Source: Cephalotrichum gorgonifer (Eukaryota > Ascomycota > Sordariomycetes > Microascales > Microascaceae). From it: DNA of 64,000 nt. Position 1 is the first letter of the stretch, and each line of letters starts with the position of its first letter. The notes beneath the pieces were generated by a model. The model saw only the letters and a list, made by a program, of their open reading frames with translations. It made no database searches and had not been told where the DNA came from. Made by a program: the position numbers and the translations under genes. The stretch lies in NCBI GenBank assembly GCA_900312665.1, contig ONZQ02000008.1, positions 558,001-622,000 of the forward strand, given 5' to 3'. Of the stretch, positions 32,969 through 42,585 are shown in pieces.

Positions 32969-34008
32969 ATGCCTCTGTACGTACAAATCTCACCGTCCTC
33001 TATATCACTATGTTTTACTGACATTTCCCCAGTCATCTTCTAGGCAAGAAATCATGGAACGTTTACAACGCGGACAACATCGCCCGTGTGCGCCGCGATG
33101 AGGCCGAAGCCCGAGCCAAGGAAGAGGCAGAGGAGCAGCGCATGCAAGAGGAAGATGCGAAGCGACGGCTTGCGATTCTACGCGGAGAGATTCCGCATCC
33201 CATCGAGGACCCCGTTGCGGCGAAGCGCGATGATCAGCTACCTATAAATGCAGAGGCGAGGCCACACAAGGAGAGGAAGATCAGGAAGTTAGCAGGCGAA
33301 GACGTCACGGAGTTTGAGCTTCGGGTAGCAAAGAATCAGTTATCTAAGGATGCGGCGCTCCAGGTAGCAAAGACATCGAGCTCCGCACCGCTGATAGGTC
33401 GAGACGGGCACATTGACCTGATTGGCGACGAGAAGGCGCGCCGATACGTGGAGAAGAACGAGGAGGCGGAGCGCGAAGCGGCGAAGAAGAAGATGGAGTA
33501 CAAGGACCAGTTCACCATGCGCTTAGCTAACGCTGTTGGAAAGAACGGGGTCAAGGACCCCTGGTACACAGCGGCGGGGGAGCGCTCGACGGATCTCGAA
33601 CCCCCTGGGAAAGATGTATGGGGCAATGAGGACCCTGGGCGACGGGAGCGGGACTCCAAGAGATTGGCATCGAATGACCCCCTAGCGATGATGAAGTCGG
33701 GCGCGGCGAGAGTGCGGGAGGTAAATAAGGCGAGGGCGGCGGTCCAGCGAGAGCGCGAGGGGGAATTGCGAAGGCTAAGAAAGGAGGAGCGGAGACGGGA
33801 GAAGAGCCATCGGCGGGGAGAAGAGGATCGCAAACGCTCGGGAGATGCCGAGCGACGTAGTGGCCGTAGCGAGCGCCATGACTACCGTCACCGCAGGCGA
33901 AGGCGAAGCTCCTCACCTGACAGGGATCGTCGGAGAGGCGAGGATAGAAGGCGAAGCTCCTCGCCCGACAAGGATCGCCGGAGAGGTGAGGATAGAAGAC
34001 GTCACTGA
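32969..34008 (+). CDS. CIR_N-domain protein, LENG1-like
   Basis: Two exons. The first coding exon is only 8 bases (32969-32976, ATGCCTCT), followed by a 56-base intron (GTACGT...CCCCAG) and exon 33033-34008; 327 residues. Joining restores the conserved start MPLHLLGKKSWNVYNADN followed by IARVRRDEAEARAKEEAEEQ, the CIR_N domain found at the N terminus of LENG1 and CIR proteins (nuclear, splicing-associated). The middle has LIGRDGHIDLI and KDPWYTAAG motifs. The tail is a Lys/Arg/Glu-rich helix and then an RS-type end with a 48-base duplication (33903-33998) giving two SSSPDxDRRRGEDRRR units. Role in pre-mRNA processing is inferred from the domain and tail. Confidence 0.82.
33903..33998 (+). repeat. 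48-bp in-frame direct duplication
   Basis: Two adjacent 48-base copies (33903-33950 and 33951-33998) differ at a few positions, in the C-terminal RS-like tail of the LENG1-like gene. They add 16 residues each without changing frame. Confidence 0.8.
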
Positions 34009-34374
34009 AAAACGTTCACAAGTCTGTAGTAATACTTAAGATACCCCATTCTCGCATTTCAATTTCTCACGCCGTGTAACTACAAGTAAATCTGTCACTT
34101 TGCGAACTGATCTTGAGGCGCCAGGGGGAAGTCCAAACCAGCGCGCGCCTTGACCTTGGCTGAAACTGCCCCTGTCAAAGATCGCCATCCAAAAATTGTC
34201 TGGCCGTTTTACTCACAGGCTTTATTGAAAGCGCGACAACCTCAACTTTGCCCCTCCTGATATACCCCATTTCTTTTTTCGTTTCGTACTGTTTGCTAGA
34301 TATACCTTTACTTGTCCCCTAGGTTCCACCACATTATACATTATCGAGGAAACAAACACCTGAGCATCGTCATC
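34009..34374. other. Intergenic between LENG1-like and lipocalin-like genes
   Basis: 366 bases separate two same-strand genes; the stretch holds the 3' flank and a short promoter. No additional feature seen. Confidence 0.5.
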
Positions 34375-34968
34375 ATGGCCACAGAGGACATTCACATCCG
34401 GGTCCCCCGGCACTTCACCCCCAAGAGCGCCGCCGACACCTCCACCACCCCACCCCTCGAGTGGCTCCACCGCACCTGGACGGTCACCCACTCGACCCTC
34501 AAGCGCTGGCGCACCGCCCAGAACCTTACGATAACCTACGGCACTCACCCGCCTACATCCGCTTCCCACCCGCGGGTCACCGACGCGGTGCGCTACCAAT
34601 CCAAGGGCCAGAGGAAAGTTTCTACCATCAAGGGGATCGACACTGCCGCGGACGACACCACGGTATGGGATTGGCGGGGCAGCGGGCTTCTCAAACCCAT
34701 CTCATGTAGGTGGGAGTTACTGGGATGGGGGGAGAGGACGCAAGCGGATGGGACGGTGGAGAGATGGGCCGTTACGTGGTTTGCGAAGACGCTCTTTACC
34801 GAGGAGGGGATCGACGTTTACTGTGATCGGAGGGAGGGGATGAGCGAGGGGACGGCGGCAGCTATTAGGGGGGCGTTGGAAGGGTTGGGTAGGGAGGAGT
34901 TGGCGAGTTTGGCGAAGGAGCGGCTCGAGGCTGTCGCTATCGACTTGTCCATGAAGCCCGAAGCCTAG
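34375..34968 (+). CDS. Conserved fungal protein, lipocalin/calycin-like
   Basis: Single exon, 197 residues, from the ATG at 34375 (tcatcATGG). The pattern begins IHIRVPRHFTPKSA, then LEWLHRTWTVTHSTLKRWR, VWDWRGSGLLKPISCRWELLGW, ERWAVTWFAKTLFTEEGIDVYCDRREG, followed by a helix. I recognise this as a small fungal family often described as lipocalin/calycin-like: a short Trp-containing N-terminal strand and repeated amphipathic strands fit a beta-barrel. Ligand and function are unknown. There is no signal peptide or membrane segment, so it is probably cytosolic. It converges with rrp42 251 bases downstream. Confidence 0.65.
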   Translation: MATEDIHIRVPRHFTPKSAADTSTTPPLEWLHRTWTVTHSTLKRWRTAQNLTITYGTHPPTSASHPRVTDAVRYQSKGQRKVSTIKGIDTAADDTTVWDWRGSGLLKPISCRWELLGWGERTQADGTVERWAVTWFAKTLFTEEGIDVYCDRREGMSEGTAAAIRGALEGLGREELASLAKERLEAVAIDLSMKPEA

Positions 34969-35218
34969 CTTTGCTTTGTTTCTTGAAAGGGGGACGCTGT
35001 TATTAGATAATATTGGGGCGTCTGAATACTTGGCCGCGCAAAGAAGCGGAGCCGGACAGCTTGGTAGGAGTAGGGCGTATAGGTGAAATAAGACTTCTTC
35101 TACTATGGCGACCCTCAATGCTGAGGCTCTTCCCGCAGGGATCACGGAGGCGTATTGGAAGGTCAGGTACAGTCGTAAACGGGATCATATCTAGTCCCTG
35201 TCCTTTGAGGAACCGGTA

Positions 35219-36377
35219 TCATGCCAGATCTACACTATCTATCCCATCAAGAACATTGTCTGCGACTCCCCCTGCCTCCAAGACCTGCTGCACCATCAGC
35301 TGTATCATACTAAACTTGGCCCCGCCGACAGGCGCCTTCCACACGCCCTTCGGTGCATCCCCCTTCAGCGGCCCCTTCTTCGCTGGCGCGCCGCTCGTCC
35401 CCGTCGTTGGGTTATCCACATTGGGAATGCCCGGAGGGGTTAGCCGCGAGGGCGGGTCGACGGATCTCATGGCCAGAAGCCTCAGCGGGCGACGGGAGTC
35501 CACCTCCATGGCGCCCTTCTTCTCCTCGCCGGCGGGAGACTCGGCGACGGATATCGCCAGGGCCACCTCCGCGACGGCGAGCTCCTCCCCGGAGGGATCA
35601 AAGAAGATGTTGTCGCCCACGGAGACGACGAGGAGGGTTATGGGGGGCCGGGGCCCCGGGAGAGTGCGGTCCCGCGGGTAGAGGTACGTCGAGGCCTCCC
35701 AGTCGTCATTAAACATGGGGTCTTCGTCGCCCTCGGACTTTAGGCGGGGTAGGCGGGTGGCGAGGAGCGCGAGATGGGTCGTGAGGGAGAGGAGGGGTAG
35801 AGGGTACGATAGTGGGGGGGAGATGAGAAAGATCTATAAGAGTATCATCGTTAGCAAGAGCACGCCCCCTTGGGGTAGCAAAAAGGAATGGAGAGAGTGG
35901 ACGAACGTCAAGGTAAAGCTTCCAGTGGAACCTGCGATTTATCACGAGTTTCTTCGCAAACTCCCCATCCGCGGTGAGCGCCTCGCTCAACATGGATGCC
36001 AAGAATACCGTCGTGGGGTCGTCGTCCCTATATCCGGGGATCTCCACCGTGATCTCGAGCCACGCATTCCTAGCTGCAGGTTCCGCATTTTTACTACCGT
36101 TCTCCTCGCCGCTCCCCGAGACTATCCTCAGATCCGCGGTAGCCTGCTCGACAGTTTGCTCGATCTCCGCCTTCACACCGACTATAGCCTCCGTTCCATC
36201 GGAGAAGCAGACTCTTGCGCTCCCGTTTGTTCCCGGTAGGATTCCGGTTTCGGCCGTCAGTGGCCGGAATTGGGTGGGTTTGCGGCCGTCAGGGCGGATC
36301 GGCGTCGGAAGGGAGAGGGAAGTCTGGAGGTAGGCGAGCTCCGCGGGGGAGAGGAGGAGGGTTTGCCCGGAGGGCAT
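35219..36377 (-). CDS. rrp42: Exosome core subunit RRP42 (RNase PH-like)
   Basis: Two exons on the minus strand, 36377-35907 and 35833-35219. The 73-base intron has a GTTCGT donor, GCTAACG branch point and TTATAG acceptor; 361 residues. RRP42 is one of six RNase PH-like ring subunits of the RNA exosome and is catalytically inactive; it shapes the channel through which RNA is threaded for 3'-5' processing in nucleus and cytoplasm. Signature: IRPDGRKPTQFRPLTAETGI, then NGSARVCFSDGTEAIVGVKAE. The C-terminal RNase PH domain follows (LLVVSVGDNIFFDPSGEEL), ending with a helix. Yeast RRP42 has 265 residues; the extra length is in Ala/Ser/Pro-rich loops. A 126-codon upstream open frame starts at 36669 and overlaps the start in another frame. 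It is divergent from the RIX7-like gene. Confidence 0.88.
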
Positions 36378-37080
36378 GATTGCTGCGGCTGTTTCTCAAT
36401 TGTGCGTTGAATTTGCGCCGGGGATGTTTGCGAGGAAGAGCCTGTATTAGGGGCGTAAGGCTGTTTAAAATGCCGGGCTCGGGGAAATGGTCAGTCTCGT
36501 CTTGATCGTTTTGATCTGGAACACCATATGAGTACAGGGCGACGAGTGATAGAGCTTTTTGTGAGATCAGTTTTTGGCCTGCGTTCGAATGTGGGGCGTT
36601 AGTGACGCCAGTTGGCAGTTGTGACAAGCGCGTCCGACGCGGTTTCGCAGGTGTCAACAGCCCATCCATACTAGCTGCTATAACTCTTGCCGGGCGATAT
36701 ATTTCTTGGCAACACTTTAGTGATTACGAGTAATTAAACTTGAACTAATTACAAGTGTTAAATCTAAGTTATGAAAATGTACCTCAATGTTAGAAGTCAC
36801 CTCAAAGGTAGAAGGAACGCTCTTCGAAGTTAGAAGGAATGTTCGTCAAGACCAGGTGAGGATGGATTGGCGGCAGTCACTTCCCCACCGTTTGGCGGGG
36901 TCAGCACATCGATCCATGATGGGGCGGCCCCTGCAGGTGGGGTGGAGGCGGTGTATTGCGGCAGGAACACTATTTCCTAGATATTTTTATTTTCTCTTGG
37001 GGCAGGAGCAGCGGGCACGGCACGGTTTCCACTTATTCGAACACCACCATACACCATTCCTGCGTGACTCTTTCTCGATC
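36378..37080. promoter_or_regulatory. Divergent promoter region of rrp42 and RIX7-like gene
   Basis: About 700 bases. Near 36785-36850 a motif GTTAGAAG/GGTAGAAGGAA recurs three times at short intervals, possibly a regulatory repeat or simple duplication. An upstream open frame on the rrp42 side begins at 36669 (minus). Confidence 0.45.
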
Positions 37081-39255
37081 ATGCCGCGAGTAAGTTTACG
37101 CCAAGGTCTTGACCGAGACGTCTATCAGATCGTCCGGAAAGTCGAAGACGAACAAGAACTAGCGCGTGATGGGGAAGCTGGCCCGTTCCGCCTTCCCACT
37201 GTCACCCAGGTTTACGACTACGTACGGAACTCAAACTCGAGCCTCGGACGACTAAAACGGAGGCCTTTAGAGGACGCGATAGAACGAGCCTTGAAGTTTA
37301 GAAAGCAAGACCTACAGGACGAGGAGGAGGAAAGCGAGGTTGAGCCGGCCACCACACCTGCGAGACCAGTAGGCGAGTCGAGTTTGATGAACAGACAGCT
37401 CGCGAGACGGTGGAAACTCGCTGAGAAGAAGGACAAGGAGTCTGAGAAGGAGGATCGGCCAGATTCGAACGAATTGTCGGACAAGATGAACGGCTCTAAG
37501 AAGCGCCGGTTGTCCAGGTCCCCATCCGCTCCCGGTAACCGAACAACAGACGGAGATCACAACCCGACCGAATCGCAAGCGAAGCCTTTAGCGCCGAAGA
37601 AAGCGAGGGTAAATAAGGGATACAGTATCTCGGATCCGTCGCCAGATATGCGCCCGCTGGGGGGCATAGGCGGTATTACGGCCGATTTTGAGACGCTCTG
37701 GCCGAGGATGGCACGACTCCAGGACGAGGACGTCAAGATGGATGACCGTCATCTGCAAATAAATCTGGCAACAATATTGCTTTCCGGGCCCATGGGGTGT
37801 GGGAAATCATCTCTACTCAAGTACCTTGCGGCAAGATGGAAGGTACCTTTTATCACGGTGGATTGTGATATTATAGCCGGGTCGGACAGGATGGAGAAGA
37901 GCCTTTCAGAACTGTATGATGATGCGGTCGCGGTAGCACCATGCATTGTCCAGCTAAAGGGACTCCATGATCTTTGGCCAACACAGGGCTCTAGCCAGAT
38001 CCAACAGGGGAACGCCGGGTCCCATGTCAAGAACTTATTACACCGGTTATCATCCCTACGGCATCCGAAGGGACCGATTGCTGTCGCAGCGACAACGACA
38101 CATCTGGAAGCCATACCGTCGTCTTTCTTCATGCACGGGCTGCTGACAACGACGTACACCATTAAACCTCCAAACGAGGCCACCCGTCTCGAAATCCTCC
38201 AAGCCATGGGCGACGGCCACGGGTATACGGACATTGATTTCCTCCCGATAGCTCGGTCGACCCATGGATATGTTGCAGATGACCTTTGCCTCGTTTTCGA
38301 CGATGGTGTTCGCAGGGCCGAGGCGGAAGATCGACCTCCTGTGTTGGAGGACTTCGAAAAAGCGGCAAGGCAGCGAACACCCCACTTGTTCAGAGTAGGG
38401 TTCAGCGAGGTCCCGGACGTCACCCTAGACCAAGTCGGTGGCCTCAAAAATGTCATCGAGCTTCTGAAGCTGAACATCATCAACCGCATCAAGTACCCCG
38501 AGAACTATAAAGCCGTTAAGAAGTACGCTGGTGTCCTCCTCTGGGGCCCCCCCGGGTGCGGCAAGACCTACGTTGCGCAAGCCATTGCCAACTCGGCACA
38601 AGCCAGTTTCATCCTTATCAACGGTCCCGAGCTTCTCGACAAGTACGTTGGCGAGTCAGAGCGGAAAATCCGGGCGCTTTTCGCGCGTGCGCGTGCCTCG
38701 GCGCCATGTCTCATATTCCTAGATGAGATCGACTCGCTCGTCCCGCGCAGGGAGAACTCGTCCACGGATGCGGGCACCAGGGTGGTTAACACTATCCTCG
38801 CGGAACTTGACGGCGCGAGGGATCGTGCGGGAGTGTACGTGATCGCGGCGACGAACCGCCCCGACATGATCGACCCTGCCATGTTCCGCACCGGTCGCTT
38901 CAACCACAAGGTCTTCGTGGATGTGCCCGGCGAGGAGGAGCGCGTCGACATCCTTCGGACAATCCTCCGTTCTAGAGACCTCCTAATCGACCCATCCATC
39001 GCGGACGCCGTGGCAAGGGATCCGCGGTGCAACAACTTCAGCGGTGCCGACTTGTCGGAGCTGAGTGACCGCGCGGTGATGGCGTGCATCGGGGAGACCA
39101 TCGCCGAGGTTGAGGCGGGGAGGGCGACGATGGGAGGGGACATGAAGCCGACGAAGGCGCACTGGGAGGCCGCGTTGAGCGCTCTGAAGCCTTCTGTGAA
39201 GGACCTTGCGAGGTATCGTGCCCTAGCGGTCGCGGAGGAGCTAGGCGTTGAGTGA
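37081..39255 (+). CDS. RIX7/NVL-like AAA ATPase with degenerate first ATPase cassette
   Basis: Single exon, 724 residues, from the ATG at 37081. RIX7 is a nucleolar double-AAA ATPase that remodels pre-60S particles. The N-terminal domain LRQGLDRDVYQIVRK...SNSSLGRLKRRPLEDAIERALKF matches the RIX7/NVL N domain. Basic NLS-like stretches SKKRRLSR and PKKARVNK follow. D1 has a P-loop GPMGCGKS (~236), but where Walker B (hhhhDE) is expected it reads PCIVQLKGLHDLWP, the sensor-1 Asn is replaced (AATTTHLEAIP), and the arginine-finger segment is missing. D2 is canonical: GPPGCGKT (~489), CLIFLDEIDSLVPRR, IAATNRPDMIDPAMFRTGR. Canonical RIX7 has two active cassettes, so this may be a diverged paralogue or a lineage-specific RIX7. 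Domain call confident, orthology uncertain. Confidence 0.82.
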   Translation: MPRVSLRQGLDRDVYQIVRKVEDEQELARDGEAGPFRLPTVTQVYDYVRNSNSSLGRLKRRPLEDAIERALKFRKQDLQDEEEESEVEPATTPARPVGESSLMNRQLARRWKLAEKKDKESEKEDRPDSNELSDKMNGSKKRRLSRSPSAPGNRTTDGDHNPTESQAKPLAPKKARVNKGYSISDPSPDMRPLGGIGGITADFETLWPRMARLQDEDVKMDDRHLQINLATILLSGPMGCGKSSLLKYLAARWKVPFITVDCDIIAGSDRMEKSLSELYDDAVAVAPCIVQLKGLHDLWPTQGSSQIQQGNAGSHVKNLLHRLSSLRHPKGPIAVAATTTHLEAIPSSFFMHGLLTTTYTIKPPNEATRLEILQAMGDGHGYTDIDFLPIARSTHGYVADDLCLVFDDGVRRAEAEDRPPVLEDFEKAARQRTPHLFRVGFSEVPDVTLDQVGGLKNVIELLKLNIINRIKYPENYKAVKKYAGVLLWGPPGCGKTYVAQAIANSAQASFILINGPELLDKYVGESERKIRALFARARASAPCLIFLDEIDSLVPRRENSSTDAGTRVVNTILAELDGARDRAGVYVIAATNRPDMIDPAMFRTGRFNHKVFVDVPGEEERVDILRTILRSRDLLIDPSIADAVARDPRCNNFSGADLSELSDRAVMACIGETIAEVEAGRATMGGDMKPTKAHWEAALSALKPSVKDLARYRALAVAEELGVE

Positions 39256-39946
39256 TCGGATGTCGAGCATTGCGCTCGATGGGGTGGTGGCTTTAGAGCC
39301 TTCTAGCTCTTTTACTTGTTCTCCAGGGATGGGATGGTAGCTCTGGCGCCTCTAGATCGGTTTTGTTCTCAAGCGATGGGATGGTAGCTTTAGATCATCT
39401 AGACTGTTTTACATGCTCTCAAGGGATGGTATGGTACCTTTAGGTCCCCTAGAATGTCTTACTTGCTCTCAAGGGATGGGATGGTAGCTTTGGCGCCTCT
39501 GGTTTGATTTGTTCTCAAGCGGTGGGATGATGGCTTTAGCTCGTCTAGATTGCTTTACTTGCCCTCAAGGGCTCATGTTAGGCGACGGAGCCGAATCGCT
39601 AAGGGTGCCCACTTCCATTACAATTAAAAAGTATTCATACCTAAGCGCCGTAACTTTGACGTCGGTATGTCTTAACCCCGGTCTATTCGTAGGTGGGTGG
39701 GTCTCATCGGTCATAATAGGGGTAGGGGAGGAGTCAGCTCGGCGGAAGGGAAGCCCCAACCCCCGGGTCATGCGAAAATTTTGGAGTAAGTGCGGAGATG
39801 TATTCAGTACGCTGGCCTCTTTGGCGTTCTATAGCAATATGAAGAAAGAAAGAAGTCTAGTGTACAGCAGAAGAAATCGCCAGCCTGGTAAGGTCTATGC
39901 AAAGGTGGTGGTAACAGGGGGTACAAGAAGTTTTGAATTTTTGAAT
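39256..39946. other. 3' flank of RIX7-like gene and of cytochrome c
   Basis: Convergent 3' flanks. The first ~300 bases are the tandem array listed separately. The rest (39573-39946) has a plus-strand open frame of 160 codons overlapping the array; it has no domain and is not called. Confidence 0.5.
39275..39572 (+). repeat. Tandem array of 47-50 bp units after the RIX7-like stop codon
   Basis: Six imperfect copies of a unit with core GGGATGGGATGGTAGCTTTAG and ending TTGTTCTCA or ACTTGCTCTCAAG. Two variants differ in the middle: a shorter one with GGCGCCTCT and a longer one with a TCTAGA-like part and TTTAC. They are arranged long-short-long-long-short-long, starting 20 bases after the stop and probably transcribed in the 3' UTR. 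Confidence 0.8.
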
Positions 39947-40687
39947 CTAAGCGCAAGAGTCCTTGAGGAAGCTAAAAGGAGGGGGGAATAGTGTTAGTTG
40001 CATCAATGCTATCGTGGGCGTTACGATGGGTGGGGGCGGGGGGAAACGTACGCAATGAGGTCGTTCCTGTCCTTCTCCTTCTTGAGGCCACCGAAGGCCA
40101 TCTTGGTGCCGGGGATGTACTTCTTGGGGTTCTCGAGGTAGGTGAAGAGGGTGTCCTCGTTCCAGGTGATGCCCTTCTGCTTGTTGGCGTCGGTGTAGGC
40201 GTAGCCGTCGACGGAGCCGGTCTTGCGGCCGAAGAGGCCGTGGAGCGCGGGGCCGATCTTGTTGCCGCCGCCAGCCTCGGTGGTGTGGCACTGGGCGCAA
40301 CGCGTCTTGAAGAGGTTGGCACCCTTCTTGATATCACCTGGAAGAAGGCGTTAGTGACTGGGTGCTTGCGCAGATGCATAGTGTGAGGGTATGGGTGGTG
40401 TTGGGGGGGTGGGGAGGAGACCGGGGTTACTGGGTGGTGACGGAGGAGAGAGGTCGGCGAGCCCCAAGAGACGGTGGCCTCGACAGCTCTCTGGTCCTCC
40501 ACAGCCCAGAACGTGTCCGTATATCGTCCCCAGATCCCCGGCGACCCCCATCTCCCATATATGCTAGGTATTCGGTGCAGGGTGGTGGTGTTCAGGGTGA
40601 CCGGGGGTGCTCGGTTCAAGGGGACATCGTATGAGGTGAGTTTTTTTTTTCGCGCGCGCGCGAAGAAAGCCACTTACCGCCAGCCAT
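39947..40687 (-). CDS. cyc1: Cytochrome c
   Basis: Three exons on the minus strand: 40687-40678 (10 bases), 40337-40052 and 39971-39947 (25 bases). Phase kept, 106 residues. Soluble haem protein of the mitochondrial intermembrane space carrying electrons from complex III to complex IV, and a cell-death signal. The CAQCH motif gives haem-binding Cys17, Cys20 and axial His21; Met83 in GTKMAFGG is the second axial ligand. GPALHGLFGRKTGSVDGYAYTDANK is the classic core, and IAFLKDSCA the C-terminal helix. The 340-base first intron is long for this window and holds a T10 run followed by alternating CG (40641-40662). It shares a divergent intergenic region with a mitochondrial protein gene. Confidence 0.97.
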
Positions 40688-41298
40688 TGTGTCTGAGTTG
40701 TTGGGTAAAGGGGGGAGGATTAAGTGTTGTGTAGTTGAAGAAGTCGCTTAGGTATGCGACTGGAGTGGTATTAGAATGGAAGGTATATCGTCTCGTTTCG
40801 TGATCGTGAAGAAATGTTGATGGGGAGGGAGAAAAGGGAAGGGGAAAAAATTGGTTCGGAGGCGCAGGAGTAAAAATACCTTTTTGGTCATCCGAGCTAT
40901 TATCCAAGGTTTGCGAAATGGCAGGGATTGCCGGCTGGCAGCCACAGTAGCCCGTGGCGTGGCGCTCCAATGAATGGGTGGGAATTGCAAACCATGGGGC
41001 CTATGGTGCGGGAAATGTCGGGGGAGTGGAGCCTCTTACTAAAGCCAAGGTTCACAATGCTGGTGGGCCCGGAGATTCCCGCCCCCCTGTGGCTGGTTTC
41101 TTTCTGATGACTCAGGATTTCTAGGGATCCACTCTCTAGCAGGTGGGGAATGGCTCGATTTTTCCTCTCTCGGATGCGTTGGGAGTTTTTGGTTGCAAAG
41201 GCGGGAGAGAGAACCGCAAAGCCGACAGCTTTGAAGGCTAGGATTAAACCGCCATCAGGGTCCGAAAAAAAAAGAAGAAGGGGGAAAATCGACATCCG
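40688..41298. promoter_or_regulatory. Divergent region between cytochrome c and a mitochondrial protein gene
   Basis: 611 bases between two genes with mitochondrial products. A CCAAT box (CCAATGA, 40967-40971) lies roughly midway. CCAAT sites bound by the HAP complex are a known activator of respiratory genes in fungi, so the site is a plausible shared element. Motif seen; function inferred. Confidence 0.5.
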
Positions 41299-42107
41299 AT
41301 GTCTCCTCCTACGCGACTCGCCCTCACTTCATGGGCCGCCCTCGGCGGGCGTCCCGTGTCCCGGGCGCTCTCGACGACACGACACCTCGCGAAGGCGCCA
41401 CCCGCGAAGAAGTCCCCCGCGCAGCAGAAGCCCCTCATCCTTGAGAAGCCGGCGAAGTTCAACCCCCCCTCGCACGGCGCGAAGCTCCCCAGCAGGAAGC
41501 GCATGCCGCAGCACTACGGCGGGGCGCTGCCGAAGGAGGAGCTCAAGGCCCAGGAGACGAGGGAGTACCCTACCATGATGGCGCCGAAGGGGACGTGGGC
41601 GCACTGGTTCTGGACGAACCGGCTGATCCACGTATTCATCACGACGGTAAGCATGGTTATTTTTTCTTCTTCTTCCCGTATCAAGTTTGGAATGGGTTTA
41701 CTGATCGCGTGGTTTTGTGTCCTCTGTAGGGAACGCTCCTCGTCCTCGGCATCGCGACGTACTTTATAAACTTCACGCACACCTCGCCGTTCAAGCACCT
41801 CATTCCCCCCGTGTCGGACGCCTACGATCAGCCCATAACGTTCCTGCGGACGTGGATGAGCGTGCTGAGCGTGCACTACGAGGATGCGAACCGGAAGGCT
41901 TTTGAGAGCCGGTCACGGAAGATGGACGACGTGCTGAAGAGGCAGGCTTTCCAGAGGGCGCACGAGACGGAGAAGGGGCCTATGGAGAAATACTTCGGCT
42001 TCGGAAGGCAGGAGCCGGAGGAGGACACGACCGCGAAGGTGGAGGAGCAGCAGGCGGAAGCGCCGGCTGCGGAGCAGAAGCCGAAGAAGTGGTTTGGTAT
42101 TTTCTAG
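41299..42107 (+). CDS. Conserved fungal mitochondrial membrane protein, unknown function
   Basis: Two exons, 41299-41646 and 41730-42107, phase 0, 241 residues. The N terminus is Arg/Ser/Ala-rich without acidic residues (SRALSTTRHLAKA), a likely mitochondrial presequence. Next comes RKRMPQHYGGALPKEELKAQETREYP and then MAPKGTWAHWFWTNRLIHVFITT leading into one membrane segment formed across the splice (GTLLVLGIATYFINF). A helical tail of Arg/Lys/Glu ends in a Pro/Ala/Glu-rich segment. I recognise this as an uncharacterised fungal family. The combination of presequence, single membrane segment and charged C-terminal tail suggests the inner membrane with a matrix or intermembrane tail. Function unknown. 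Divergent from cytochrome c. Confidence 0.7.
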
Positions 42108-42585
42108 GGTGCTCGTAAGGGGGGAGGAGTATCCGGAGTGGTATCAATCCTAGGGCTGGGTAACTGTACAACAGATTAGAGATGACGCTACGCAGTGTCT
42201 TGTTTAGATTTTCGGATCATACATGCTACGAACAACTCCACGCATTCTACGTTCTATTCCCGAAGACAGCAATCGTCACACAACCCGTGCTGTGTAGCTC
42301 GGTATTTTTAGACCTGCATGTGGTCCGTGCTAAAACGCATGGATGTACTTATCTTATCACCACTAGAGCCTATCGATAAGACCGGGTCCGAAGTCACAAG
42401 TCACTCCAACCAGCGGAGGAAATGACGACAGAGTATTAGACCAACCTCTCCCCCACCAACCCTCCGGGTCGACAGCTTGTTCCACGACGAATCAACCCCT
42501 CCCTCCCCCCCCTTTCTCCAGCAAACAGATATCGCCTTACGGTTCCGAAAACTGAGAATCCGTGGGCCCCCTACCGCCCGTCATA
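42108..42585. other. Intergenic between mitochondrial protein gene and vps20
   Basis: Short same-strand intergenic region holding the 3' flank and a pyrimidine-rich leader (42440-42530). No additional gene supported. Confidence 0.5.

Noticed and set aside
39509..39991. 160-codon plus-strand open frame after the RIX7-like gene
   Set aside because: Starts inside the tandem array and runs into the last exon of cytochrome c on the other strand; no domain.
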